Source of the DNA: Toxoplasma gondii ME49
Lineage: Eukaryota; Apicomplexa; Conoidasida; Eucoccidiorida; Sarcocystidae
Assembly (NCBI RefSeq): GCF_000006565.2
Contig: NC_031476.1
Coordinates: forward strand, 768,458 to 832,457
Direction of reading: 5' to 3'
DNA length: 64,000 nucleotides
This document shows, in pieces, positions 21,901 to 32,905 of the stretch (within the stretch, counting starts at the first letter, position 1; the number at the start of each line of letters is the position of its first letter). The notes under the pieces are model-generated. The model saw nothing but the letters and a program-made list of their open reading frames with translations, ran no database searches and was not told the origin of the DNA. The position numbers and the translations under genes are program-made.

Positions 21901-22651
21901 CAGAGACATAGGCCTCGAGCGACATACAGAGAAAGGTCAGACAGATGGAGAGAATGGATAGGCACACCAACGTGGACAGAGAGAGAGACCGAGGTACGCA
22001 CAGATGCACCGGCAGATGGAAACGAAGATTGGCCAACGTTTACAGTGGAACTGGGAAGGTTTTGGGTCCACGAACCTCCTTTTTGAGGCCTTCGTCGTCC
22101 CAGAATTTGCAGATGTCGCAGAAGTAACTCGCAAACGTTGTGTCGCACTGGATGCACTTGTTGCTGACAGGCTGCTTCGTCTCGCAGAGAGCGCACACAA
22201 TTTCACTGACCGCCGTTCGATCAAGTTCGCTGGAAGGACATTCGCACAAAACATATACACATTATAGAGATAGATATAGAGATATAGATAGATATAGATA
22301 TAGATAGATGAATATAGATAGAGATATAGATATAGATAGATGAATATAGATAGAGATATACATATATATAGATAGAGATAGAGATATAGATAGATAGATA
22401 TAGATAGATACAGATAGATATGCATATATGGACATATGCATACCTGGACAGAGAAGGCACAAATGCACGCCGGAAGTAGATTACAGTGATGCAGATAGAA
22501 AAGGAAAAGTGATTGTCTTGATGGCTTTTCGACGTCGACAGGCACAGCAACACAGGACCTTCCCTGCATGTGCATTTTTCCACACGCAAATAGTGGAGCA
22601 TGCACCTGCATGCATAGATGTATACGTGTACGTATACACACATATACATAC

Positions 22652-22684
<33 letters not shown>

Positions 22685-23984
22685 CACCTGTAAAAGTGTA
22701 GAATGGAGTAGAAACGCATGCATCCGCATGTTGTTCAAGTAGAGACAATGTGTAGGAGGGACCTCCACTTCGGGGGAACTCACTGAGCCTTGCGATAGTC
22801 TCTCTCGCCGTCGGACTTGACTTCGTTGTGGCAGTGGCGACACCAGAATACCTCGTCGCTAAGAAAAACAAAGTCGAGCCGCATGCACAAAGAAATTCGC
22901 AAACGCTTGCATGCAGGCAGTTGTCCTTGCCCCACCGCATAGACATATACATGTACATATACATTTATTTGCTTATTTATTCGCATGCGTACAGATTGCG
23001 TCGGACTTGCACATGCACACCACCACGGCTCTCTGCATGTCTCGGCGGGATTAGATTCAGACAGATATACATACATATATATATATATATACATATATAC
23101 ATATATATACATATATATACATATATACACATATATACATATTATATACACATATATACATATTATATACACATATATACATATATGCATATATATACAT
23201 ATATACATGTTTACATATATATATATATATATATTTATATTTGTGTGGAGAGGAGAAAGCTCGACTCGCGGAGCACACAGAAATCATGCAGTGGTCAATG
23301 AGACGCACATATGCGTTTGAATATGATTGTAGGTACATGTATGGATAGAGGAACGGAGAGACATCTGTAGAATGCGAGATGGACTGAAGCATGTATCGCC
23401 ATGTCTGTAAGTTCGGAGAGGGAGAGGCGTCGGTACGACTGAGCAGAGGAAAGTACGGACGCATGGCCCTGCAGCGTCGTAGAAAGGTTGAATGAGCAAG
23501 CGTTTGCCGCGCATGCAGAGAAAGAAATATGAAGAACATCGTACCAGCAGGGAGCAACGACTTTGCATTTGCGCCGGTAGTGGGGACAGCCGACCCAGGG
23601 GCCGCTGTCTTCCTCCTTTTGTTCTTCTGGCGTTCGCTCGCGAGGCTCCTGAAAAGACAGATGGTCGTCGCTCTCTCCCTCCTCCACATCTTCCCAGTCT
23701 TCTTCTTCGTCTTCTTCTTCGCCTTCTTCTTCTCTCTCCTCGCCTGCGCCGTTCTCTCCGTCTCGTTCCTCCGGACTACCTGCTGCCGGTCTCTCGCTCC
23801 CAACGCGAGACGTCGAGCGTCGTTCGTTCGTTGCCGGCGCATGCGCAGGAGTGGGCAGGCGCCGAGCCTCAGTGTCTTCTCCCTCCGCCGCGTTCTCCGT
23901 CTCCGCTTCTCTCATTTCTCTCGCGTCTCTTCGCTCGACGCAGCTGTCGCGGCTCTCAGGATCTCCTGCTGTGTTCACAGCCAT
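18978..23984 (-). CDS. RCHY1: RCHY1/Pirh2-type E3 ubiquitin ligase (CHY zinc finger + RING-H2)
   Basis: Predicted E3 ubiquitin ligase that would recruit an E2 through its RING. Minus-strand exons in order: 23984-23545, 22858-22784, 22229-22076, 21337-21220, 20475-20378, 19940-19880, 19519-19370, 19030-18978, giving 382 residues with all phases consistent. Residues 1-125 are a low-complexity, very acidic extension not found in the human protein. The CHY finger follows (CPHYRRKC, then [16 protein letters not shown] and CDICKFWDD), then the CTCHY segment ([20 protein letters not shown]). The RING-H2 has [17 protein letters not shown] and RCPLC. The C-terminal rubredoxin-like part has ICNDCG and the last-exon [10 protein letters not shown]. 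The small last exon was accepted because it restores the final zinc ligands. The start was chosen as the last Met before the acidic region; upstream sequence is microsatellite-rich. Confidence 0.93.
19156..19222. repeat. (GATATA)n microsatellite
   Basis: Imperfect GATATA/GATAGATA array inside the intron 19031-19369 of the RCHY1-like gene. Confidence 0.9.
22265..22422. repeat. (GATA/GATATA)n array with a longer internal repeat
   Basis: GATAGATA and GATATA units make up about 160 bp. The block GATGAATATAGATAGAGATA occurs twice. It lies in the intron 22230-22783 of the RCHY1-like gene. Confidence 0.9.
22650..22685. repeat. (TA)n microsatellite
   Basis: A TA run preceded by CATATACATA units, in the same RCHY1-like intron as the GATA array. 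Confidence 0.9.
23066..23237. repeat. (ATATAC)n and TA-rich array
   Basis: ATATATACAT and ATATACACAT units run about 170 bp in the first intron (22859-23544) of the RCHY1-like gene. It includes a repeated TACATATTATATACACATA block. Confidence 0.9.
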
Positions 23985-24040
23985 GCCTCCGACCAGCCAG
24001 TTCCTCTCTCTGGCGAAAGAAGAGAGCAAGAAACAGGAGA

Positions 24041-24195
24041 GGAAGCGACGGGGAAACGGCGGGGGAAAAGAAGAAGGAGACGAAAGATGAGGAGGAGAGG
24101 AAGCGACGGGGAAACGGCGGGGGAAAAGAAGAAGGAGACGAAAGATGAGGAGGAGAGGAAGCGACGGGGAAACGGCGGGGGAAGAGAAGAACGAC
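24041..24195. repeat. 58-bp minisatellite, about 2.7 copies
   Basis: GGAAGCGACGGGGAAACGGC recurs at 24041, 24099 and 24157. Each unit continues with GGGGAAAAGAAGAAGGAGAC and GAAAGATGAGGAGGA. It is purine-rich on the + strand and lies just upstream of the RCHY1-like start codon, so probably in its 5' UTR or promoter. Confidence 0.93.
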
Positions 24196-24886
24196 GTAGA
24201 ACAGGTCGCGAAGATCGAAGGAGGCTGGGAGATGAGGGCAAGACGGTCAGATTTACATGGAGAGAAAAAGAGGAAGAAGCAAACAGCGAAGAGGAATAAA
24301 AAGAGGCGAAGTAAAGCAGAGAAGACAGAAGGCCGGGGAAACACAGAGAAGCGTGGAGACGGGAGTGTGTAGCAGTGAGGGAGTAGAGCAAGCCACCGGA
24401 ACAAAGAGGGGGTCGGAAAGGCGACGGTGAGAGAGCGCTCGTAAATGGAAGCTACAAAAAGGTCTCGCTGGCGAGAGAAAAGAGATGAAACGCGGGGAGA
24501 GAAGGAAACTGAAGAATTCCCTGAAGACCCCAAAGATAGAAAAAGATGCTGTGCCTCTCCAGTCAAACAAAAAATTAGACGCATATGTCCATCTATGTCA
24601 CCATCAAGAAACACACATGGCTGCATGCAGACATATATACACGCACATACATGAATGCAAATATATGCATATATATTTATATGTAGACAGACAGATACGG
24701 AAATATTTGTTTTTTCTGTGTCGACGACTCTCTGTGCATGTACCCCAGTGTGCAGGAAACGACATGAAAGTCTCAGAAGGGCAACAGGCAAAGGAAACGC
24801 GTCAAGCAGTCTACATGCGAGTTCGTCTTCTCTTGGGACTGGACTGAAGAGACCTTTTTCTTCGCTGAGTTTTAGGTCCTCAACGC

Positions 24887-25800
24887 TTCTGGCGGCTGGA
24901 AGGAGAGAGCGGCGCTGCCCAGGCAGCAGGACCAGACAAGGCGGACGTTGCAACTCCGCAGTGGCTCTGGGGATTTTCCGAGGAGCAAACGGCGAGGCCT
25001 TTGAGAAGCGAAGGCCGGGAGAGAGCCGGCGGAACTTCCCAAAAGTTTGTCAGAGCAGAAAGAGGTGACTTTCGCGGGGGCGTTCTGTCGGATGCACGCA
25101 AACGCGTTCCGACAGGCTCGACATGGGATTCCGCGGAAAGTCCTTTTCTGAGAAACGAGCGAAAAAAATCAAAAACGCAGAAATGTCGATTAGGACGCGG
25201 AAAAAAACAGCCGAAAAACGTTTGCGACACATGCACACTTTCCCGACATACAACGCGAAGAAAAGGCACTTTTGCGGCGACAGCAGTCAGCAGTCTTCAT
25301 GGCTTTGCTTTTTTTTCTTCCTCGCTAGAGCGAGGGACGCGGCCGGACTCTGTGGAGTCGGGGGGTCATTGCTGGACTTCCGATAACGCTCTTGTGGATA
25401 TTTCTCGGAACTGAACTGGAGCTCCTCGTCTCCGGCGTCGTCCGCGCGACTCAAAGTCACAGTCTCCTCGGAGGCACTCACGACGGAGAACCGACCGCAG
25501 GACTGTCGGGAAGTCAGGTTTTTGGCTTTTTCCTCGGCGAAGCAAAACACAAGGAATTTGTGGCTGCACAGAGGACGACAGCTCTCCGGCAAACAAGCCT
25601 GGTGGATGTGGGTGAGCGCAGGCCAGGAGCGAGAAGGAGCAAAAGGTAGCCAGGCTGGGTGGATTTCTCTTTTTTTTGAGAGGAAACCTGTGAGAAGTTG
25701 CCAGTTGAAGAAACCTTGGCGACGATATGTGGAAGGTCCTTCTTTGTGAAGGCCTTTGTCAGCAAGAAGATTCGCGATCTTGTGCAGCGACGCCGCTAGG
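24887..25800 (+). other. Unresolved splice-bounded open region, possible unannotated gene
   Basis: I do not recognise a family. On the + strand, an open block after an acceptor-like TTTTAG near 24886 runs to a donor-like GTGACT near 25065. A second block after a polypyrimidine acceptor near 25327 has a hydrophobic stretch (GVIAGLPITLLWIFLGTELE) and ends at a GTGAGC donor near 25611. A third block from about 25682 ends at a stop near 25800 with an Arg-rich tail. Blocks 2 and 3 join in phase; blocks 1 and 2 do not. The minus strand also has two open blocks that join in phase over 25840-25370. Real coding on either strand, or chance openness in balanced-composition DNA, are all possible. Confidence 0.2.
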
Positions 25801-26210
25801 GAATGTCGGCGTTGTCTGCTGTGAACGACCGGGGAAAAAAGTGACTCTCCAAAAGTGAACAGAAGACATCACTTCCACGCATGATTGGAGAGACTGCGCG
25901 AATCTCTGATTCCTTCCTTGGGCAGCGAACTGGTTTCGCTGCGAGAGTTACGAAGTCCAAAGAAAGCTCTGTACTCGAGCAAAAGGTACGAGAGCTTCCT
26001 GAAAGCCTGGTACCGACAAACGATTGATTTCCGGAGTGACACAGACAGTGAACGGTGGAAGGAGACAAAGAGAAGGCGGAAGAGGTGATAAAAAACGAGA
26101 GATGGAGAAGCAGAGAACGAGAAAACGATGAAGGAAAAACAGAGTACCTGTGAAATGCGAGTGTCCGCGAAACCCAAGCTCGCTGATTGTCGGCTCCTTG
26201 CTCCTCCCTC

Positions 26211-26330
26211 CTGTTCTCTCTCCCTGTCTTCCACCTGTTCTTTCTTGTTTTCTCTCCATCTGTTCTCTCTCCCTGTCTTCCCGCTGTTCTTTCTTGTTTT
26301 CTCTCCCTCTGTTCTCTCTCCCTGTGTACC
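26211..26330. repeat. 49-bp pyrimidine-rich minisatellite, about 2.4 copies
   Basis: CTGTTCTCTCTCCCTGTCTT starts near 26211, 26260 and 26309. Each unit also contains CTGTTCTTTCTTGTTTTCTC. It lies in the divergent intergenic region. Confidence 0.9.
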
Positions 26331-26636
26331 GCGTGTGTGCTTCGCTTGTCCTCTTCCTCATCAAGGGGGAGCCCAGCAAACGGATGGCGGAATTTCTGAC
26401 AATCAGCAGTCCGAGAGATTCACACCTCGCTCCCAAAGCTCTTGTGGAGACCCAATTGAGAAAAGACCGCAATCGGCTGCATCAAGAGAAAACATTTGGA
26501 GGCACCGCTCAGCCTGCAATGTCGCCACACTTCGCTTCCTCCATTTCGCTTTCTCCATTTCGCTGCTCCACAAATGCGGATTTCGAGTTTGACGCACAGC
26601 CCCGAGGACATGCATATATACACATATATGCATGTG

Positions 26637-26667
<31 letters not shown>

Positions 26668-28010
26668 TTATATTCATATATGGAGAGAGAGAGTTATCTG
26701 TGTATTCGCAAGTAAGTGTACCTGTGCGTAACTGCAGGAGAGTGTGCAAGTAATAGGAGGCATGATGTCCGCAAGGACGCGTATCCAGGAAATGGTGACT
26801 TCTGGCCTGGGCAAGCCGACAACTTTGGCATTTCTCACCCCAGCGCAAAATGCAACTGGCGAGGTCCAGAAATGCCAAGAAGCATGCACGCATATGTATT
26901 CATAGAAATATATATATATATATATATTTGGATGAGGATTTTAATTTGCGAATATACGAATCGATACCCAGCGTATAAACCCAGTCTAGAGAGAGAAGCA
27001 GAGATAGGCATCATTGATGCTTGTACGTTGTCCGGTATGTACCTACTGGACTCTGCAATTAACGAGGAAGTTTTGTCCAGCTTCTGCGGAGCCGCTGTGT
27101 TCGCTCTTTGTTTTTGGGGGTAGGCCATTCTGTTTGAAATGTGTGGTATTTTGAGCGCAAGAAAAAAACTTCAGTGCGCTTCAACAAAAAGTGAGGTATA
27201 CGACGCGGTTCCTCGAAGTAAGCGTCTGGCTTCGGAGAGAGCCGTTTTCTTCCCCCATCCCGTCGATCCCTCCCCCCGCCCAGCAAGAAGCGAGAATGAG
27301 CAGAGAGGTAAACTGCAGGACTTCGTCATGTCCTCTGCGTGTGCAATAATGCCTCTTTTAACTCTCGTCACCCATTGGATCTAGGATCCGGTACGCCAGA
27401 ACCTCTTAAATTCACAGTGAGGTTCTTTCGCAGCTGCATGCGATCGAACATCGCGAGTCGCCGGTGTCTCTCCGACGCGGTGAGTCCCATGTGGGATGCA
27501 TGCGTTTTCAGCGAGTTGAAATTGTTTCTCTTTCGGAAGAAGCAGGTGCCTCTTCCGTTCCTCCCAGGTCTGATTGCCAGTCATCCTCGTTTTTTGTCGA
27601 TCGTTTTTGAGTCGTAAGCAAGCGGCGCAGCGGCTCTTGTCAAGTTCCGCCTTTCTCTGCCGGGAAAAAGGAAAGCTTTTCCGAGTCTGTGTGTTCCTGA
27701 GACTCTGTGTGACTCTGAAATCTTCCGCTTGACGCCAATTTCGTCGTTTTCTGCGTCGCATGCAAAAGCGCGTGCCCTTTGAGGTGTTTTTGTCAAAGTA
27801 GTTTCTTCCGCGCATGCAGAGACTCGCGAGTTTGAAGATTCGTCAAGCCGAATTTTTTCGCTGGCAAGTTGCATGCAGCCCCGCTAGGTGGTGCCACTGG
27901 GCTGTTTCGTGTGAGTCTCTCCCCTCATTCTTGCGACAGGGACAATTTTGTCTACGAGGAACGACAGGTTTTGCGGCAGAGGTTGTCAACGCAGAGATTT
28001 TTCAGGCAAA

Positions 28011-31000
28011 ATGGCGAATGCTGCGGGAGTCGGTTGCGACGGCAGCAGCGCAGCTGCTGAGTTCGATGGCGGCCGCGTCCTCGTCCTCGACTTTGGAAGT
28101 CAATACAGTCACCTCATTGTCAGGAGACTGAGGGAAATTGGAGTGTACAGTGAACTCAGACGATGTGATATTGGTCTCCAAGTAAGCAGAACTTCGCAAA
28201 GAGGCGGGCAGTTGTGTCGAAGCTCGTCTAAACGTATGGAACTGTCAGACTGTGCGTTGATGACAAACCTTTTTCTAAAAAATCGGTAGATCTTTGCCTC
28301 TTCACCTGATCAAGGGACTCCACACAAACCGGACCTCAACAATTCCGTAAACGCGGCTTCAAAACTCCGATCTTCTCTCCACACATTTACATGTCTATAT
28401 ATATATATATGTATACATGTCTATATAGAGATGTATATGTATATATATGTGTATATGTATGATCATGTATGCATTTGTATGTCTGTGTGGTGTTTAGGAA
28501 ATCAAAGGTTTCTCACCTTCGGCAGTGATTCTCTCCGGAGGCCCTGCGTCGGTGTATGAGGCAGGCAGTCCGCATCTGTGTCCTTCTTTTTTCGCCTGGG
28601 CGCAAGAGGCGAAAGTCGCTGTTCTCGGCATTTGCTACGGCATGCAAGAAATATGTCATGCGCTGGGAGGGAAGGTGGAGGGCGGCGAGAAGCGCGAATT
28701 CGGAAGTACTTGGGTCGAGCTTCACCTGGAAGAAGCTGCTGCGAACGGCGGCGCCGTCGCGCTTTTCGCAGGCATCGAGGAAGCTCGATGTGTGGACGGA
28801 GAAGAGGCAGAGGGCGAGAAGGCGAGGAAACGACACAAGAGCGGCCGCAAGGAAATGCTCGTCTGGATGAGTCACGGAGACAAAGTCACAGCAATCCCTG
28901 AAGGCTTCACGGTACATCAAAACACCGAGGGTGAAGGGCAAGGCCAGATGGCGTCGTTTGTTTCTGCGCTCTCTTGATGAAGGCGGTCCACATCTGCTCG
29001 AAACACCCATGCACAAAACCTGCAGACAGCCAGGTCTCTCAGAACGAAGGTCTCTGTGGTGAACAGAGCTGTGCAGATATAAAAGGGTCATTCTGTCTTC
29101 TCGTCAGAACAAGTCGATCTGTCTGTATGGTTGTGGAAACATGGCTAGGTGAGGATAGAAGAGGCAGCGCCTGTCTGCGGGTGCAGCGGAACGGACTGTA
29201 CACTGCGATATAGGTGACGCTGCGCGTTCTAGGGGGAGAGCTGGTGTCTCGCTCGCGGCAGAAAGACATGCAGCAAGGACGTCGGAGCGTCTTCAGCCTG
29301 CAGGTTTTGAGAGGACCTCCAAAGAGACGCGAGAGTGAGTCTGTCCTTTTTTTCAGACGTTCGCTTCGACCGCCGCATGCCCGTACGCGGCCATCGGAGA
29401 CCCTGAGAGACATTTTTACGGCTTGCAGTTCCATCCTGAAGTGACGCACACTCCGCAAGGCACTCAGCTGTTGAAGAGCTTTGTGTTGGACATCGCAAAG
29501 TTGAAGCCTTCCTGGACAATGAAGAACTTCTTGCAGGCAGAAATTCGAAAGATTCAAACGCTTGTCGGAGACGCCCATGTATTGGGAGCTCTCAGTGGAG
29601 GCGTGGACTCGACCGTCGCTGCCGCTCTTGTCCATAAAGCGATCGGAGACCGTTTCCACGGAGTCCTCATTGACACGGGACTGCTCAGGCAAGTTCCCGA
29701 ACGCATGCAGCGATCTACTTGCATGCAGGTTCTCTGCAGAACTTCTCAGAGACCTCGCAGATCGACACAAGTCGCGTTAGACCGACAGACGCGTCTGTGT
29801 GTGCACAGAGAGAGAAAGAGAGAGGAGTCTAAAGAAAAAGAGAGAGAGAAAGAGAGAGGAGTCTGAAGAAGATGAGAGAGAGAAAGAGAGAGAGAGTGGA
29901 AGGAAACTCAGTCTTGCAAGAACTCACCATCTAGCGAGTCGTCTCTCACGCGGTACGCGAGAGAGTTGTGGAAGACAAAGAAGAAGAATGTAGACAACTA
30001 GACACAGGTAGGCACAGAAACACAAAAGTAGGTATTGATAGATAAATATAGGTAAACATACGTAGATATAGAGAGATATGTAGGTCGATAGACAGTGAGA
30101 TATACATAGACAAAGGGGGAGAAAGAGATGAATAGATAGATAAGAATAGATCGATAGATAGATAGAGAAAGATCGATAGAGAGAGAGATGAATAGAGAGA
30201 GATATGGAGAGATTGACATTGGAGATCTGAAGCTGTATAGTTAAAGCAGTATATTTGAATCTGTGTAGTTAACGCGTCTGTTTGAAGCTGTTTAGACAGA
30301 CCGGCACGTTCAAGTACAGAGACGCGAAAAGTATTTTTGTCTGTAGATGTCTATTGGCTGCGGTCAGGTGTGTGAAGTGCCTGCTGAAATCCACCGTTTT
30401 TAGCTGTCTTAAGCAGTCCAATGGGGGGGTGGTGTACAGCAATCATAAAGAACTTGATTGTCTGTCTCTCATCACTGGACTCATATTCAGTATCCTGGGT
30501 CCTATTATATGATGTCTCTGTTTCTTCGATTTGACTTGCACAGTTCTGGTTCGCGGGCGCACCGTGTCTTTCGTCGGTGTGCTCTAAATCTAAATTCATC
30601 TTGTCATTTCGGTTTCTTAGTTGCCATGACCTTTGTACTCCAAATTAGTACAGGTATCACTCGAGCGTATGATGTTCCGTGGAAGACTGTGAGGCCTGCG
30701 TTCAACTGCAGTTGTTTCGCCTTCGAGGGCAGTCCAGTTTAGGGAGGCGGATTTGCACGTGTGAAGAGAAGAGCTTCAGAGACAGTCCCCGCGCGGCCGC
30801 TCCCGCCTGTGCATGCGTTTCAGGCTGTCAGCTACTCTCCCATATGAGGTGTGTGTGGCTTGTGGGGTAGCGCTGCATGCAGTCCGGACTTGCAGGATCC
30901 ATCACTGCATCTGCTACATGTTTTCTGTGTGCGTCCAAGTTTATCCTCGGGTATTTCCTGTAGAAGAGTCTTGTGCTTGGCCAGCGTTCAACCGCGAGCG

Positions 31001-32693
31001 AGACGAGACATCCAACGTGTGTGTGTGCCCTCGGCAGAAGACGCTTTTCAACAATCCTGTCTGTTGAAGTCGAAAGTGGAACAAGTCCGCGCGCAGCCGA
31101 AGCGTTTCGCTGCAAGTATGTTCGGCCCTGTATGTCGCGCGATTTTCAGGAAAGATGAGGCCCAGAACACTCTGGCGAAACTGAAGGCATGTTTCCCCTC
31201 TCTTTCTATCGAGTGCGTCGACGCCTCGGAAGCCTTCTTCTCCAAATTGGCTGGCGTTCGCGATCCTGAGAAGAAGCGGAAAATCATCGGCAACCTCTTC
31301 GTCGACGAGTTCGTCCGCGTCGTGAACGAGAAGAAAATCCACACGCACAACACATTCTTGCTTCAAGGAACTCTGTACCCCGACGTCATTGAAAGCTGCT
31401 CTTTCAAAGGACCTTCTCACACCATCAAAACTCACCACAACGTCGGCGGCCTTCCAGAGAAAATGCACTTGAAAGTACTGGAACCTCTCCGCGAACTCTT
31501 CAAAGGTGAACAGACGAAACGAATGAAAAGATCCAATCGCCTCGACTGTCACACCTCCTCAGTGCCCAGTCAACCATGCTTCAACCATGCTTCAACCATG
31601 TTTCAACCATGCAAGCGCGCACAGACTCCGGCGTATGTGTGTTCTCTCCGACACACCAATACATATATATATATATATTTATATATGTATATATATATAT
31701 ATATATATTCAAATATGTATATATATATATATATATATATTTAAATATGTATATATATATATACATATATAAATATATATATATATGTGTATATATAAAG
31801 GTTGTGTGTGTGTATCGAGTGAACGTGTACGAACCGCGTATGTGTGCATTCATGTGCCGACATGTGTGAGAACGAATGCATGCAGAAGTGGAGTATGTAT
31901 ACGCGTATGTATTTGTGCGTATTTGTGCATTTGAATTTGCGCATTTTTGTGCGCGCTTCGACCGGCGCGAGAAGGAGATTCTTCGACGGATTTGTGGAAC
32001 GACTGCGGCGGATTTTTTTCGCAGATGAGGTCCGAGCTCTGGGACTCGAACTCGGCCTGCCGCATGAGCGCGTCTTCCGTCACCCGTTCCCCGGACCTGG
32101 CCTCGCTGTGCGCATCGTGGGTGAAGTGACACCTGAACGCGCGAGAGTTCTGCAAGAAGCGGATGCCATCTTCATCGAAGAAATCCGGAAAGCGAATCTC
32201 TACGACAAGATCGCCCAGGTATCGCACTGGCGTTCAAGCGCGAACAAAAGGTCTTTCCTGCCAGTCATCTCTACGTCTATTTCTCCTCGCCTGTGTGTCA
32301 AGGCTCCACCTCACACCCACTGTCCCCCACGATATATCTATACACATATGTACGTATATATATGTATATATACATATATATGTATATATATATATGTATA
32401 TATGTATTTATATGTGTGTGTATTTATGTTGTGTGTGAGTGTGTGTACAGGCGTTTGTGGTTTTGTTGCCAGACGCGCCGTCGGTAGGTGTGATGGGAGA
32501 CTGCCGAACGTACGAGTGGACTTGTGTGTTGCGCGCTGTGGAGACGACGGACTTTATGACGGCTGACTGGGTCAGACTTCCCTACGACCTGGTCGCAAGA
32601 TGTTCGACCAGAATCATCAACGAAGTCAAGGGCATCAACCGCGTCACCATGGACGTTTCTAGCAAGCCGCCAGCCACCATCGAATGGGAATGA
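28011..32693 (+). CDS. GMPS: GMP synthase (glutamine-hydrolysing)
   Basis: Converts XMP to GMP using ATP and glutamine, the last step of guanine nucleotide synthesis. Exons: 28011-28181, 28498-28911, 29357-29688, 31150-31505, 32025-32218, 32451-32693, giving 569 residues. The class I glutaminase domain has [11 protein letters not shown], the nucleophile in LGICYGMQE (Cys about 103) and the FHPEV His/Glu pair (about 221/223). The ATP pyrophosphatase domain has the PP-loop LSGGVDST (about 275-280). The C-terminal dimerisation domain includes [12 protein letters not shown] and ends [18 protein letters not shown], as usual for GuaA. The start fits the Toxoplasma context CAAAATGG. A short Lys/Glu-rich insert lies in the glutaminase half (around residues 155-175). 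The third intron begins GC, not GT, at 29689 and is 1461 bp long. Confidence 0.97.
29805..29905. repeat. GA-rich imperfect tandem repeat
   Basis: GAGAGAGAAAGAGAGAGGAG units separated by TCTAAAGAA or TCTGAAGAA. It lies in GMPS intron 3. Confidence 0.8.
30000..30215. repeat. GATA/GAGA-rich degenerate microsatellite
   Basis: Imperfect GATAGATA, GATCGATA and GAGAGA units over about 200 bp in GMPS intron 3. Confidence 0.75.
30399..30550. repeat. Dispersed repeat, copy A
   Basis: GCTGTCTTAAGCAGTCCA, then ACAGCAATCATAAAGAACTT, TCATATTCAGTATCCTGGG and ATGTCTCTGTTTCTTCG. The same elements in the same order occur at 36437-36705. It lies in GMPS intron 3 directly before the cytochrome b fragment, and both may be parts of one mitochondrial-type insertion. 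Confidence 0.8.
30570..30672 (+). pseudogene. cob: Nuclear copy of a mitochondrial cytochrome b (cob) fragment
   Basis: One frame reads [10 protein letters not shown], then [18 protein letters not shown]. This closely matches the N-terminal part of apicomplexan cytochrome b as I recall it for Toxoplasma (RCALNLNSS, then [18 protein letters not shown]). About 100 bp are recognisable; downstream homology is lost abruptly. It sits in GMPS intron 3 in the same direction as the gene. It is a nuclear mitochondrial insert (NUMT), not a functional gene. Coccidian genomes are known to carry many such inserts. Confidence 0.85.
31571..31612. repeat. 11-bp tandem repeat, about 4 copies
   Basis: CAACCATGCTT is repeated at 31571, 31582, 31593 and 31604; the third copy has TTT for CTT. 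It lies in a GMPS intron about 65 bp after the donor at 31506. Confidence 0.95.
31660..31798. repeat. (TA)n microsatellite with TTTA/AAATATG breaks
   Basis: Long alternating TA runs are separated by TTTATATATG, TTCAAATATG and TTTAAATATG. It lies in a GMPS intron. Confidence 0.9.
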
Positions 32694-32905
32694 ACGTTCG
32701 CTTTCAAACGCCTCCGGCCCCAGCACTGGCACAGAAACTGCGAGCGGCACACGAGAACAGAAATGGGGAGGCAGACGAGAAACGCAAGAAGAAACGAGGA
32801 GCGAGGAAAGAAGAGAGAGGGTCTTTGGGTCGAGCGGGAAGAAGAGTTTCTTTGAAAACGGGGACAAGAGAGCGACGGTGCGCGAGTTCCGGTTTTCAGG
32901 GCGCG

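Larger units (their letters stand above)
23985..28010. other. Divergent intergenic region between RCHY1-like and GMP synthase genes
   Basis: Both neighbours are transcribed away from this 4 kb, so it should contain two promoters and 5' UTRs. It holds two minisatellites (58-bp and 49-bp units), AT microsatellites near 24650 and 26640-26670, and a splice-bounded open region at 24887-25800 treated separately. The GMP synthase start is preceded by an acceptor-like TTTTTCAG at about 28005, so the GMPS 5' UTR may be spliced. Confidence 0.5.

Noticed and set aside
23295..24953. A 552-residue minus-strand open frame covering the RCHY1-like first exon
   Set aside because: Only the part after the Met at 23984 fits the protein. 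The upstream part crosses a minisatellite and an AT microsatellite, and the downstream part runs past the splice donor at 23545.
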